The notes beneath the pieces are model-generated. The model did no database searches. It saw only the letters and a program-made list of their open reading frames with translations, and was not told the origin of the DNA. DNA of 64,000 nucleotides from Candidatus Omnitrophota bacterium (GTDB lineage Bacteria > Ratteibacteria > UBA8468 > B48-G9 > DTJG01), in assembly GCA_023818965.1 (NCBI GenBank), contig JAMWCD010000006.1, positions 62,001 through 126,000 of the forward strand, written 5' to 3'. Numbering within the stretch: the first letter of the stretch is position 1; each line of letters starts with the position of its first letter. A program made the position numbers and the translations under genes. Below, one piece after another: positions 10,411-20,220 of the stretch.

Positions 10411-11349
10411 TTATCCGAGATATCCTTGTTTGAGAAGATTAATGTGACCATTGAGATATTCTATTGCGCTTTGTGGTTTTTTCCCCTCCTGTTGAATTTG
10501 TTCTATTTTAAGTATACCGGTTCCACAGGCGACCAGTATTTTTTTATTCAGGTCTACAAATGTTCCTGGTTTACCATAATTACCTTCTTCTTTTTCAATG
10601 CTGGATTTTTTTATTTTAAGAAGGATCTTACGATTTTGCAAATTGAGAAATGTAAATGCTCCTGGCCAGTCAGCAAGCCCGCGAACCCTGTTATGTATTG
10701 ATACTGCAGAGTTTTCCCATTTGATAAGACCGTCACTCTTTTTCAGTTTTGGAGCATAGGAAACATCGCCCTGTTGTTCTTCACCCTGATAACCTGAAAG
10801 AACCTTTTTTATTGCTTCTTTGATTGTTTCTGTCGCAAGTACTGATAATTTTTCTCTCAATGTAAAAATGTCATCGTGTTGTTCAATTTTCAGGATGTTT
10901 TTGCAAATAATTTTTCCAGCATCAATATCTTTATTCATCAAAATCACTGTCACTCCAGTTTCTTTTTCTCCATTGATCAGTACCCATTCCATTGGAGCAG
11001 GTCCACGATATTTCGGTAACAGCGATGGATGGATATTAAGAGAAGCAATGACAGGGATTTTCAAATAATTTTCAGGAATAATTTTTCCGTAGGACAATAC
11101 AATAAAAAAATCAGGTTTCATTGACAAAAGTAAACTTGAAAGTTCAGTGTTATTTTTAAGTTTTTCAGGTTGCAAAACAACAATATTTTCCTTTTGAGCC
11201 CAGATTTTTACCGGTCCTGGAGTAATCTTCAGGTGCCTGCCCTTTGGTTTATCAGGGCTTGTAACAACAGCAACAATTTCACCTATTTCTTTTAATGTTT
11301 CAAGACATCGAATTCCAAAAGCAGAACTACCCCAGTAGACAATTTTCAT
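10411..11349 (-). CDS. fmt: Methionyl-tRNA formyltransferase
   Basis: 312 aa; 'SLNIHPSLLPKYRGPAPMEWVLINGEKETGVTVI'. Confidence 0.96.
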   Translation of the reverse strand: MKIVYWGSSAFGIRCLETLKEIGEIVAVVTSPDKPKGRHLKITPGPVKIWAQKENIVVLQPEKLKNNTELSSLLLSMKPDFFIVLSYGKIIPENYLKIPVIASLNIHPSLLPKYRGPAPMEWVLINGEKETGVTVILMNKDIDAGKIICKNILKIEQHDDIFTLREKLSVLATETIKEAIKKVLSGYQGEEQQGDVSYAPKLKKSDGLIKWENSAVSIHNRVRGLADWPGAFTFLNLQNRKILLKIKKSSIEKEEGNYGKPGTFVDLNKKILVACGTGILKIEQIQQEGKKPQSAIEYLNGHINLLKQGYLG

Positions 11350-11359
11350 TTTTATATTG

Positions 11360-12298
11360 TTACGATTGGAAAATTAATGCAGCACCAGAAATGATACCTG
11401 CATCTATGCCAAGTTCGGCTGGAACAATTTCGACATTTTTCGAAAGAACCTTCATTGCTCTTTCATGTATGGTTTTTCTCACTGTTTCAAAAAGTATTTC
11501 ACCTGCCTGAGCAATTCCACCAGCAAGGATAATTCTGTCAGGATTTAATAGATTGACGATACCTGCAAGGAATGCACCAAGGGCAGTTGCCATCTCAATC
11601 CATGTTTCTTCAGCAAGTTTATCACCTTTTTGATATGCTTCAGAAATCATTTTTGGAGTGATTTTTGATAAATCGTTTTCTGCCATTTCCGTAAGAATTG
11701 TTTTTTTCCCTCTTTTAATTTTTCTTATAACACTTTTCACAATATAATCCCTTCCGACATATGCTTCGATACATCCAATTGAACCACAACCACATTTTCT
11801 TCCCTTATAGTCAATCGGCATATGCCCTATTTCAGCCGCAGAATATATTGCTCCACGAAGTAGTTTTCCATTAATGACAACTCCACCGCCCAGCCCTGTT
11901 CCCAGTGTTAAACAAACAATTGTTCTTGTGCCCTTACCAGCACCAAAAAGAAATTCTCCGTATGCGATACTGTTGGCATCATTTTCCACAACAACTGGTT
12001 TGTTGAATTTTTTCTCAAAGATTTCCTTCAGATTGAAATTATGCCAGTCAGGGAGATTTGGAGCTTCATATACCACTCCATTATTATCAACGACTCCTGG
12101 TGTTCCAATACCAATGCCGTCGATTGTGTCATTCCAGACATCTTTTATCGCCGTTGATATTTGTTCAATAACAATATCGCGGCTGTTGCTTTCTGCTTTT
12201 GTGGGAATCATTCCCTTTTTCAGTATTTTTCCCTGCTGGTCAACAAGTCCATATTTGATATATGTACCACCTAAGTCAATGCCGATGGCTGTTTTCAT
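11360..12298 (-). CDS. ROK family sugar kinase (glucokinase-like)
   Basis: 312 aa; 'IGIDLGGTYIKYGLVD', 'VENDANSIAYGEFLFGAGKGTRTIVCLTLGTGLGGGVVINGKLLRG', 'GRKCGCGSIGCIEAYVG' zinc motif. Confidence 0.92.
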   Translation of the reverse strand: MKTAIGIDLGGTYIKYGLVDQQGKILKKGMIPTKAESNSRDIVIEQISTAIKDVWNDTIDGIGIGTPGVVDNNGVVYEAPNLPDWHNFNLKEIFEKKFNKPVVVENDANSIAYGEFLFGAGKGTRTIVCLTLGTGLGGGVVINGKLLRGAIYSAAEIGHMPIDYKGRKCGCGSIGCIEAYVGRDYIVKSVIRKIKRGKKTILTEMAENDLSKITPKMISEAYQKGDKLAEETWIEMATALGAFLAGIVNLLNPDRIILAGGIAQAGEILFETVRKTIHERAMKVLSKNVEIVPAELGIDAGIISGAALIFQS

Positions 12299-13623
12299 TT
12301 CTTTTTACCTTTTAAGAAACCAAACATTGATTTTTTCTCTGTTTTTTCTTCTTTCTTTTCTTCTTGCTTCGCAGGAGCAGGGCCACTTACTGGTTTTTCT
12401 CTTTTACCAAAGATGCTTTTTTTCTTTTCTTCAGGTGGCTTTTCTACCTGTTGTGCAGGTTCCTTCTTTTTTCCAAATCCAAATCTTTTCTTTTTCTGTT
12501 CAACGACTTTTTCTTCCATTACTTCAATTTTTTCTGGCTCCGCAGTTTCAGTAATTTCGGGATGTTCGTATACTCCATATTTTTTTACAAGTTCCATTAC
12601 ATAGCAATAGTCACTGAAACTAACAATATTTGGAATTGAATGGTCAGAGTGATAAATATATCCACCATTTTTCTTTGCAACTTCAAACTTTGTTTTTATC
12701 TCATTTTCAATTTTTGTTTTATCAGGGTCACTCATCAATCTTGTATCAATGCCACCCATGAATGATAGTTTATCTCCATATTTTCCCTTTAATTCAATCA
12801 AATCCATTCCTGCTTTCACTTCAAGTGGCTGAAGGCAATCAAGGCCTGCATCAATGAGCATGGGAATTAATTCTTTTACATTTCCACATGAGTGAAGTAA
12901 CACCTTCATACCCTTCGAATGGCAAAAACCATATACCATTTTGTCTGCCTGATAATGAGTTTTAAGATATGTGTCAGGAGAAAACAACGGTCCATTGCGA
13001 TATCCCATATCATTGTAGAAAAATGCACCATCAAAGGTAAAACCATTTTTCATCATAAATTCCATCATGATCAGATTCAATTCAGCAAGTGTCATAATCA
13101 TTTCTTTTACCCATTCAGGGTCTTCAATCATTGTAATCAAAAGTTGTTCTGTTTTCATATACCCCTGAAGAATATCATAACCGTATCCACCACCATAACA
13201 TATAAATTTTCCTTCATCCTGTGCCTTATGGTATCCTGCGAGTGCACTAACCCAGTCAACCCTTGTGAAATCAGGGTTTAATCTTTTTTTGATTTCTTTC
13301 CAATCGTCCTTTGTTTTTATTGGATAATCAATAATTTCAGGTGTTGTTGTATAATCAAGGAAATTTTTTCTAACTCCACCCTGTGGAGTTGTCTGAACAA
13401 TGAATTTTTCATTTTTTTCAATTGTTTTTACTGGAAATCTTGGAGTGCAATCAGCTCCAAAAAAAGCAAATTCAAATCCAAAGTATTCGCTTACATCTGC
13501 ATCTTCTGGCAAACCTTCTTTTCTCCATCTTTTTATTGTTGCAGACCACGGGCTATCCTGTATTGGGATTCTATCTGGCTCTTTATGATTCAATGCAAGC
13601 AATACCCTTTCTTTTCCAGTCAT
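12295..13623 (-). CDS. Uroporphyrinogen decarboxylase-family protein (methyltransferase-like) with Lys/Glu/FG-rich C-terminal tail
   Basis: 'LALNHKEPDRIPI', 'LHSCGNVKELIPMLIDAGLDCLQPLEVKAGMD'; tail with three K-rich FG motifs. Confidence 0.85.
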   Translation of the reverse strand: MTGKERVLLALNHKEPDRIPIQDSPWSATIKRWRKEGLPEDADVSEYFGFEFAFFGADCTPRFPVKTIEKNEKFIVQTTPQGGVRKNFLDYTTTPEIIDYPIKTKDDWKEIKKRLNPDFTRVDWVSALAGYHKAQDEGKFICYGGGYGYDILQGYMKTEQLLITMIEDPEWVKEMIMTLAELNLIMMEFMMKNGFTFDGAFFYNDMGYRNGPLFSPDTYLKTHYQADKMVYGFCHSKGMKVLLHSCGNVKELIPMLIDAGLDCLQPLEVKAGMDLIELKGKYGDKLSFMGGIDTRLMSDPDKTKIENEIKTKFEVAKKNGGYIYHSDHSIPNIVSFSDYCYVMELVKKYGVYEHPEITETAEPEKIEVMEEKVVEQKKKRFGFGKKKEPAQQVEKPPEEKKKSIFGKREKPVSGPAPAKQEEKKEEKTEKKSMFGFLKGKKK

Positions 13624-13751
13624 AATTCCTCCTTTTGGATAATTTCTTCAGATACAATTTTACTAACAAATGCATAATCAGTCAATCGTCATTTTGCGAA
13701 ACAGTAATTTGTGCATTAAAATGAATAAATAAAGGATGAAAGGATTATTTT

Positions 13752-14462
13752 ATGGACACTGTTATTTTAACAGGCAATACTAACACAAAAATTGCCTTTG
13801 TTACAAAGGCATCAATCAAGAAAGTACATACTTTCAGAACTGATAATATTTACAGGGAAATGAAGAAAATTCAAACGACTGGCAATATTTATCTTGCTTC
13901 TGTTGTTCCTGAAGCAACGAAGGTAATCAAAAAATTTTTTCCTTCTGTTAAGGAAATCACTTACAGAAATTTCCCGTTTCCCATCAAGGTGAAACATCCT
14001 GAAAAACTTGGGATTGACCGACTTTTGAATGCAGCAGGTGCCAGAGTTCTTTTTAATTCAGATTGTCTTGTGATTGATGCTGGTTCTGCCATTACCATTG
14101 ATCTTGTAGAAAAAGATGGTTCTTTTCAGGGTGGAGTGATATTTCCTGGTTATCATCTTTTATTTATGTCCTTGAAAAATCTGGCACTGCTGAAAAATGT
14201 AAAAGTCAAGAAACCGCCTGGTGTAATAGGGAAGGATACATCTGAAGCAGTTGGTTCAGGTTTGACATGGGGACTTTCATTTTTAATCACCGGTTATATA
14301 AATCATTTGAAATCTGACTATCCTGACTTAAAAATTGTTTTCACTGGTGGATATGGCAGGGCTTTGAAAAATCTTGTTAATTCAGGATTATACCAGAAGA
14401 ATCTGACAATTACTGGAATAAAGGTAGTAATTTATGGAGAAAAAGAAAATTGGTCATTATGA
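13752..14462 (+). CDS. coaX: Type III pantothenate kinase
   Basis: 236 aa; 'LGIDRLLNAAGARVLF', 'LVIDAGSAITIDLVEKDGSFQGGVIFPG'. Confidence 0.9.
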   Translation: MDTVILTGNTNTKIAFVTKASIKKVHTFRTDNIYREMKKIQTTGNIYLASVVPEATKVIKKFFPSVKEITYRNFPFPIKVKHPEKLGIDRLLNAAGARVLFNSDCLVIDAGSAITIDLVEKDGSFQGGVIFPGYHLLFMSLKNLALLKNVKVKKPPGVIGKDTSEAVGSGLTWGLSFLITGYINHLKSDYPDLKIVFTGGYGRALKNLVNSGLYQKNLTITGIKVVIYGEKENWSL

Positions 14463-15003
14463 TGTTTTTTTCTTTGATGAATTGACAAGTACAATGGATG
14501 TTGCAAGAGAAATGATTGATTATGGTTGTGAATATGCTGTTGTTGCGAAGGTTCAAACAGATGGTCGAGGACGACATGGCCGAAAATGGATTTCAAATGA
14601 AGGCGGGCTCTGGATTTCAATTGTCTGGAAACATGTTGACAAAAATCTTTTGAAATATATGTTCCTTGTTGTGGCAAAATCAATTGTTGAGACACTGAAA
14701 AATTTTGGTATTTCTTCAAGGATTAAACTTCCCAATGATATTTATGCTGAAAATCGCAAGATATCTGGAATTTTAATTGAAAATCTTCGTGCATGTGTTA
14801 TAATAGGTATAGGAATAAATGTCAACAATGACCTTGATGAAGAAATGGGTGATGCAACAAGCTGTAGAAACATTATCGGACGTACTCTAAACCTTGACTC
14901 GGTTTTGAATCTCACCATTGAAAATCTTGATAAATCAAGGTCTTGTTTTGTTTCTGATAATGATGAATTTTTCAATGAAATTAAAGGACTTCTGATCAAA
15001 TGA
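14434..15003 (+). CDS. birA: Biotin--[acetyl-CoA-carboxylase] ligase
   Basis: 189 aa; 'AKVQTDGRGRHGRKWISNEGGLWISIVW', 'KLPNDIYAENRKISGILIE'. No DNA-binding domain. Confidence 0.92.
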   Translation: MEKKKIGHYDVFFFDELTSTMDVAREMIDYGCEYAVVAKVQTDGRGRHGRKWISNEGGLWISIVWKHVDKNLLKYMFLVVAKSIVETLKNFGISSRIKLPNDIYAENRKISGILIENLRACVIIGIGINVNNDLDEEMGDATSCRNIIGRTLNLDSVLNLTIENLDKSRSCFVSDNDEFFNEIKGLLIK

Positions 15004-16265
15004 ATTCTGTTCTTCTTTTTTTTCAATTGATTTTACTTTTTATTCTTGTTGGACTTGCGGCATTTTTTTCTGCCTCAGAAACAGCATTTGTTTCTCTCGG
15101 AACATATCATTTAAGAAAACTTGAAGAAGATGATCCGAGAAGGAAAAGATTGCAGTTCTGGTTTAAGTATCCTCACAGGGTTCTTGCCAGTACTCTTGTT
15201 GGTAATACCATTGTTGAATCACTTGCTTCAATTCTCGCTGCTTCCATTGCCTACCGCAGTTCAGGAAGAATTGGTCTTGGAATTATGGCATTTTTTGTGA
15301 TGTTTCTGGTTCTTGTTTTTGGAGAAATTATTCCAAAAAGTTTGGGAAAAAAATATGCAGAAAAATTTGTTTTTTTTGCTATTGTGCCGATGAAGATTTT
15401 TACACTTGTTCTTGAACCCATTAACAGATTTCTTCTCGGTTTTGCTGAGGTTTTTTTGAATCTTTTCAAAATCAGTATTGATTCTATTCTTCCTGTGTTA
15501 ACAGAGGATGATATCAAGGCAATGCTTTCAGCAGGACAGGAGGAGGGTTTGATTGAAGAAGAAGAAAGGCAGATGATTCACAGTATTTTTGAACTTGGAG
15601 ACAGGATGGTTTCAGAAGTGATGATTCCAAGGGTTAATATTGTTGCCGTTGATGTCAATGCAACAATAAAGGAAATTTTGAATCTTGTGGCAAAGGAAGG
15701 ATATTCACGATATCCTGTGTACAGAGGTAATTTTGATACCATAGAAGGAATTGTATATTTGAAAGATATCATTGCAAGAGGGCTTGATAGAAATGACCTT
15801 GTTGCAAAAGATATTATGCGCAAGGCATATTTTGTTCCAGAAACAAAGAAAATCAATGAGTTAATGAAGGAACTTCAAACCCAGCAGATTCAAATGGCAA
15901 TTGTTGTTGATGAATACGGCGGTACTGCTGGTATTGTTACCATGGAAGACCTTGTTGAAGAGATTGTTGGAGAGATTTCAGACGAGTATAAACAGGATAC
16001 AGGGGATTATCAACAACTCAGTGATGGTAGTTATCTTGTGAAGGGTTCAATGGAAATTGAAAAAGCAAATGAATATCTTGAACTTGATATACCAAAGGGA
16101 GAATTTGAAACCATAGCAGGTTTTATTATGGAATATTTAGGGAAATTGCCGAGAAAGGGTGAAAAATTTATTTATAAAGGAAACGTTTTTATTATTCATG
16201 ACTCGCATGAGAAAACAATAAAGTGGGTAAGAATTCGAAAAATTGCTGAGGAGAAAAAATCATGA
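15000..16265 (+). CDS. Hemolysin/CorC-type CNNM (DUF21-CBS) transporter
   Basis: 421 aa; DUF21 TM domain, CBS pair, 'VVDEYGGTAGIVTMEDLVEEIVGEI'. Confidence 0.93.
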   Translation: MNSVLLFFQLILLFILVGLAAFFSASETAFVSLGTYHLRKLEEDDPRRKRLQFWFKYPHRVLASTLVGNTIVESLASILAASIAYRSSGRIGLGIMAFFVMFLVLVFGEIIPKSLGKKYAEKFVFFAIVPMKIFTLVLEPINRFLLGFAEVFLNLFKISIDSILPVLTEDDIKAMLSAGQEEGLIEEEERQMIHSIFELGDRMVSEVMIPRVNIVAVDVNATIKEILNLVAKEGYSRYPVYRGNFDTIEGIVYLKDIIARGLDRNDLVAKDIMRKAYFVPETKKINELMKELQTQQIQMAIVVDEYGGTAGIVTMEDLVEEIVGEISDEYKQDTGDYQQLSDGSYLVKGSMEIEKANEYLELDIPKGEFETIAGFIMEYLGKLPRKGEKFIYKGNVFIIHDSHEKTIKWVRIRKIAEEKKS

Positions 16266-17686
16266 GCGAAGATATATTAAAGAATGAAAAACTTGCAAAA
16301 TTAGAGTGGTGGAAATCTCAGGGAATTGAACCCTATGGAAGAAAATTTAAAAGGGAATTGATTGCCTCACTGACTCCTGAAAGAAAAGATCCTGTATCAA
16401 TTGCTGGTAGAATCATGACAATTCGCAGGCATGGAAAAGCAGCATTCTGCGATATTATGGACCAGTCAGGGAAAATTCAGGTTTATTTCAAAAAGGACAT
16501 TATCGGAGATGTCTTATTTGAAAGGTTTAAAAATCTTGATGTTGGTGATATTATTGGGTTGAAGGGAGAACTATTTGTCACCCACACAGGACAATTAACA
16601 GTTCTGGTAAAGGACTTTACAATTCTTTCAAAGATTATTGGAACTCTTCCTGAAAAATGGCATGGATTGAAAGATGTGGAGATAAAATACAGAAAAAGGT
16701 ATCTTGATCTGATTGTAAACCCACAAACACAAAATGTTTTTGCAACGCGAACAAAGATTATCAATCTTATGAGGAATTTTTTAGGACAGCTTGGATTTGT
16801 TGAAGTTGAAACACCAATGATGCATCCGATTCCAGGCGGAGCAGAAGCCAAACCATTCATTACACATCACAATGCTCTTGATATGGATCTTTACCTGAGG
16901 ATTGCTCCAGAATTATACCTGAAGAAACTTCTTGTTGGTGGAATGGAGAAGGTTTATGAAATTAACAGATCCTTTAGAAACGAAGGAATATCGACACTTC
17001 ATAATCCTGAGTTCACAATGCTTGAATTGTATTCAGCATACGGCGATTATCAGGAGATGATGGAATTAACTGAGAAATTGATTCTGCATATTGTGAAGAA
17101 TCTTTTTGATACACTGGAAATTGATTATGGCGAAACAAAAATTAATTTTCAGCCACCATGGAAGAAAATTTACTGGGAAGATTGCTGGAAAAATCTTGGC
17201 ATTGAGAACTGGAGAGATATAACACAGGTAAAACAAAAATTTGCTGACTTGCGTCTTGATACAGAAGGGAAAGAAGACCTTTTTGCTCTGCTTGATTTAT
17301 TGTTCAAAAGAACAATAGAACCAGAATTGATTGATCCCACATTTATCATAAAATTTCCGGTTGAAACATCTCCACTTGCAAAAACATGCCCTGATGATCC
17401 CACGATGGTAGAAAGATTTGAACTTTATATTGCAGGGCTTGAAATTGCAAATGCCTACTCTGAATTGAACGACCCTGTTGAACAAAAAAAACGTTTTATT
17501 GAAGAAATCCAGAGACCGACTGAAAGGCCCAAGGTAATTGATGAGGACTATATTGAGGCGCTTGAATATGGAATGCCGCCAGCAGGTGGACTTGGTATTG
17601 GTATTGATAGACTTGTGATGATTTTGACCAACAGCAGTTCAATTCGGGATGTTATTTTGTTCCCGCTTCTTCGTCCCAAACAATGA
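16262..17686 (+). CDS. lysS: Lysyl-tRNA synthetase, class II
   Basis: 474 aa; 'YRKRYLDLIVNPQT', 'FRNEGISTLHNPEFTMLELYSAYGDYQEMM', 'GLGIGIDRLVMILTN'. Confidence 0.97.
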   Translation: MSEDILKNEKLAKLEWWKSQGIEPYGRKFKRELIASLTPERKDPVSIAGRIMTIRRHGKAAFCDIMDQSGKIQVYFKKDIIGDVLFERFKNLDVGDIIGLKGELFVTHTGQLTVLVKDFTILSKIIGTLPEKWHGLKDVEIKYRKRYLDLIVNPQTQNVFATRTKIINLMRNFLGQLGFVEVETPMMHPIPGGAEAKPFITHHNALDMDLYLRIAPELYLKKLLVGGMEKVYEINRSFRNEGISTLHNPEFTMLELYSAYGDYQEMMELTEKLILHIVKNLFDTLEIDYGETKINFQPPWKKIYWEDCWKNLGIENWRDITQVKQKFADLRLDTEGKEDLFALLDLLFKRTIEPELIDPTFIIKFPVETSPLAKTCPDDPTMVERFELYIAGLEIANAYSELNDPVEQKKRFIEEIQRPTERPKVIDEDYIEALEYGMPPAGGLGIGIDRLVMILTNSSSIRDVILFPLLRPKQ

Positions 17687-19218
17687 GTTTCCAAAAAATC
17701 AGGAATTCTTTTATCGGGCTTTCTTTTGCAACAATTGTGTGTCGTATTGCTGGACTTGTAAGGGAAATTGTGAGTGCGAAATTTTTTGGGACCACAGGTA
17801 TTTATGATGCATTCTTGATTGCCTTTATGATTCCAAATTTTTTTCGGGGACTGCTTGCTGAAGGGGCTTTGAGTACGGCTTTCATTCCTGTTCTTTCTGA
17901 ACTTATTGCAAAAAATGAAAAAAGGGAAGAGATTTTAAAAATCACAGGCGCAGTGTTTACATTTCTTTTGCTGGCAACAACATCCTTATACATTTTTATA
18001 CTGATTGTTAGTTTCGTTTTGCTGAAATTTTTTCCTATTCCACCGAAAATTGCAGAAATTGTTTTTTTATTAAGGTTTACATTTCCATATCTGATTTTTG
18101 TTTCTCTCGCAGCATGGGCAATGGGAGTTCTCAATGCAAGGCACAGGTTTGTGATTCCAGGATTGAACCCAATGATTCTTGATTTCTGGTGGATTTTCAG
18201 TTTATTTTTCTTTACAAGTTTTTTCGGTAGTTCCCTTGAACAAAAAATCTTTGGACTTCTGATAGGGATTCTTATCGGTGGCTTGAGCCAGTTTGTTTTT
18301 CAATTACCGCTGGTATTTGCTGTTCATGGACCGATTGTTTTCAATACTGACTGGAAACATCCTGCGATTATAAAAATGTTGAAGCTTTTTGTTCCTGTAA
18401 TTATTGGAGTATCAGTTGGTCCAATTAATCTTCTTGTTGATTATTCTTTTGCTCGTTCGCTTGCAGCTGGGACTGTTTCTGCGCTATGGTATGCAACAAG
18501 AATATATCAACTACCACTTGGCGTTTTCAGTATTTCGCTTGCGACGGTGCTTCTACCACATCTATCCGGTGATGTTGCAACAAAAAAATTTCAGGAAGTG
18601 AAGGAGAATATTCATAAAGGATTTGAACAAACAATGTTTCTCCTTATTCCATCATCCATCGGAATGATTGTATTCAGACGAGAAATTATAGAATTACTGT
18701 TTAAAAGGGGCTTATTTACATCTCATTCTGTTGAGATTACTGCCTATCCTTTGATGCTTTATTGTATTGGTCTTGTTTTTTACGGGCTTGCAATAATTGT
18801 CACGCGGGGATTTTATGCTCATCATGATACTGCTACCCCTGTTAAAATTGGCATTATCAGTATTGCCACAAATGCTCTATTTGACTTTATTCTGATGAAA
18901 TTTATGGGTCATGGTGGGATTGCTCTTTCAACATCACTGGTGGGACTACAGAACTTTGTTCTGCTTTATCTGATGTTTAGAAAAAAATTTCGTTTGCTTG
19001 AAACAAAGCGTCTCGTAAAGAGGTTTGCTGAGATTTTACTGGTAGGCATTTCGTGGGGTATAATGATTGAAGCAATAAGAAGGATTTTGATACCTTATGG
19101 AATCGTTTCAACAGTTGTTTTTGGAATTATTTTGAGTACTGTGTTTTATATTGTATTTGCAGTGATTTTCAGATTTCCTGAAATTTATGGTATAAGGATT
19201 TTCAAATGGAAAACATAA
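17683..19218 (+). CDS. murJ: Lipid II flippase MurJ
   Basis: 511 aa multi-TM; 'GLVREIVSAKFFGTTGIYDAFLIAFMIPNFFRGLLAEGALSTAFIPV'. Confidence 0.95.
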   Translation: MSFQKIRNSFIGLSFATIVCRIAGLVREIVSAKFFGTTGIYDAFLIAFMIPNFFRGLLAEGALSTAFIPVLSELIAKNEKREEILKITGAVFTFLLLATTSLYIFILIVSFVLLKFFPIPPKIAEIVFLLRFTFPYLIFVSLAAWAMGVLNARHRFVIPGLNPMILDFWWIFSLFFFTSFFGSSLEQKIFGLLIGILIGGLSQFVFQLPLVFAVHGPIVFNTDWKHPAIIKMLKLFVPVIIGVSVGPINLLVDYSFARSLAAGTVSALWYATRIYQLPLGVFSISLATVLLPHLSGDVATKKFQEVKENIHKGFEQTMFLLIPSSIGMIVFRREIIELLFKRGLFTSHSVEITAYPLMLYCIGLVFYGLAIIVTRGFYAHHDTATPVKIGIISIATNALFDFILMKFMGHGGIALSTSLVGLQNFVLLYLMFRKKFRLLETKRLVKRFAEILLVGISWGIMIEAIRRILIPYGIVSTVVFGIILSTVFYIVFAVIFRFPEIYGIRIFKWKT

Positions 19219-19811
19219 TTCTTTTTTTCTTTTTAATTTTTTCTGTTGTCATTCACGAATACTCACACGGTTTGGCGGCTTATTATAATGGGGATGATAC
19301 AGCATATTTGATGGGAAGATTAACCTTAAATCCCATTGCCCATCTTGACCCGATTGGTAGTATTCTTTTGCCTTTTCTGCTTGCTGTAACTGTTGGAGTG
19401 CCATTTGGATATGCAAAACCCGTTCCTATCAATCCATTGAGGTTCAGGGATTTTGAAAAAGGTATGATTACTGTTGGTATTGCTGGATGTGCTGCGAATT
19501 TTGTTGCTGGAACTGTTTTTTCTTTAATCAGCGGTTTGACAAAGGGATTTACTTCTGAAATCTTTCAACTGGCAGGTTTTATTAACTTTGTTCTTTGTTT
19601 TTTCAATCTTATTCCCATTCCTCCGCTTGATGGTTCAAGGGTTGTGGCAGTTTTACTTCCATCAAGGGTTGGTACTTTTTTTGATAGAATTGAGAGATAC
19701 GGAATATTTATTGTCTATGCAATTGTGTTTGCTGGCGGTTTCAGATTTCTTGTTCCATTTTGTTCATCCCTTGTGAACCATATTTCTTCTTTTGTGCATC
19801 TTAAATTTTAG
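19206..19811 (+). CDS. Site-2 protease family protein (peptidase M50)
   Basis: 201 aa; 'HEYSHGLAAYYNGDDTA' and 'NLIPIPPLDGSRV'. Confidence 0.93.
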   Translation: MENIILFFFLIFSVVIHEYSHGLAAYYNGDDTAYLMGRLTLNPIAHLDPIGSILLPFLLAVTVGVPFGYAKPVPINPLRFRDFEKGMITVGIAGCAANFVAGTVFSLISGLTKGFTSEIFQLAGFINFVLCFFNLIPIPPLDGSRVVAVLLPSRVGTFFDRIERYGIFIVYAIVFAGGFRFLVPFCSSLVNHISSFVHLKF

Positions 19812-19884
19812 AAACTTTCAGAATTACTTTAGAAAAATAGAGACAGCGAATTTTTATCTCCTTAACAATGTAAAGGAGGAAAAA

Positions 19885-20220
19885 ATGGAGAAGACAGATT
19901 TTATTGAATTGCTTCACTTTCTTCATATTTTGTGCTGGCAGGCACTGGGCAAAGTTGCAAATCCTGTCAGTGGTAGACCAGAAAGAAATCTTCAGTTTGC
20001 AAAGAGATTGATTGATATTCTTGAAACATTACAGGTCAAAACAAGGGGAAATCTTGAAGAGGATGAAAAAAGGATGCTTGAGGATATTCTTGCTGACTTA
20101 AGATTGAACTATGTTGATGAGTTAAACAAACAGGAAAAAAGAGAAACAGAAGGAAAATCTCAGACGGCAGATACTGGCGATGGACAAAAAACTCAAGGAG
20201 AAAATAAAGAAGGTTCCTGA
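19885..20220 (+). CDS. DUF1844 domain protein
   Basis: AAAGGAGG RBS before ATG 19885; 'NLQFAKRLIDILETLQVKTRGNLEEDEKRMLEDILADLRLNYVDE'. Confidence 0.8.
   Translation: MEKTDFIELLHFLHILCWQALGKVANPVSGRPERNLQFAKRLIDILETLQVKTRGNLEEDEKRMLEDILADLRLNYVDELNKQEKRETEGKSQTADTGDGQKTQGENKEGS

Noticed and set aside
11874-12554. 226-aa plus-strand ORF
   Set aside because: Antisense to the ROK kinase and the UroD tail; low-complexity Phe/Ser-rich translation; no family resemblance.
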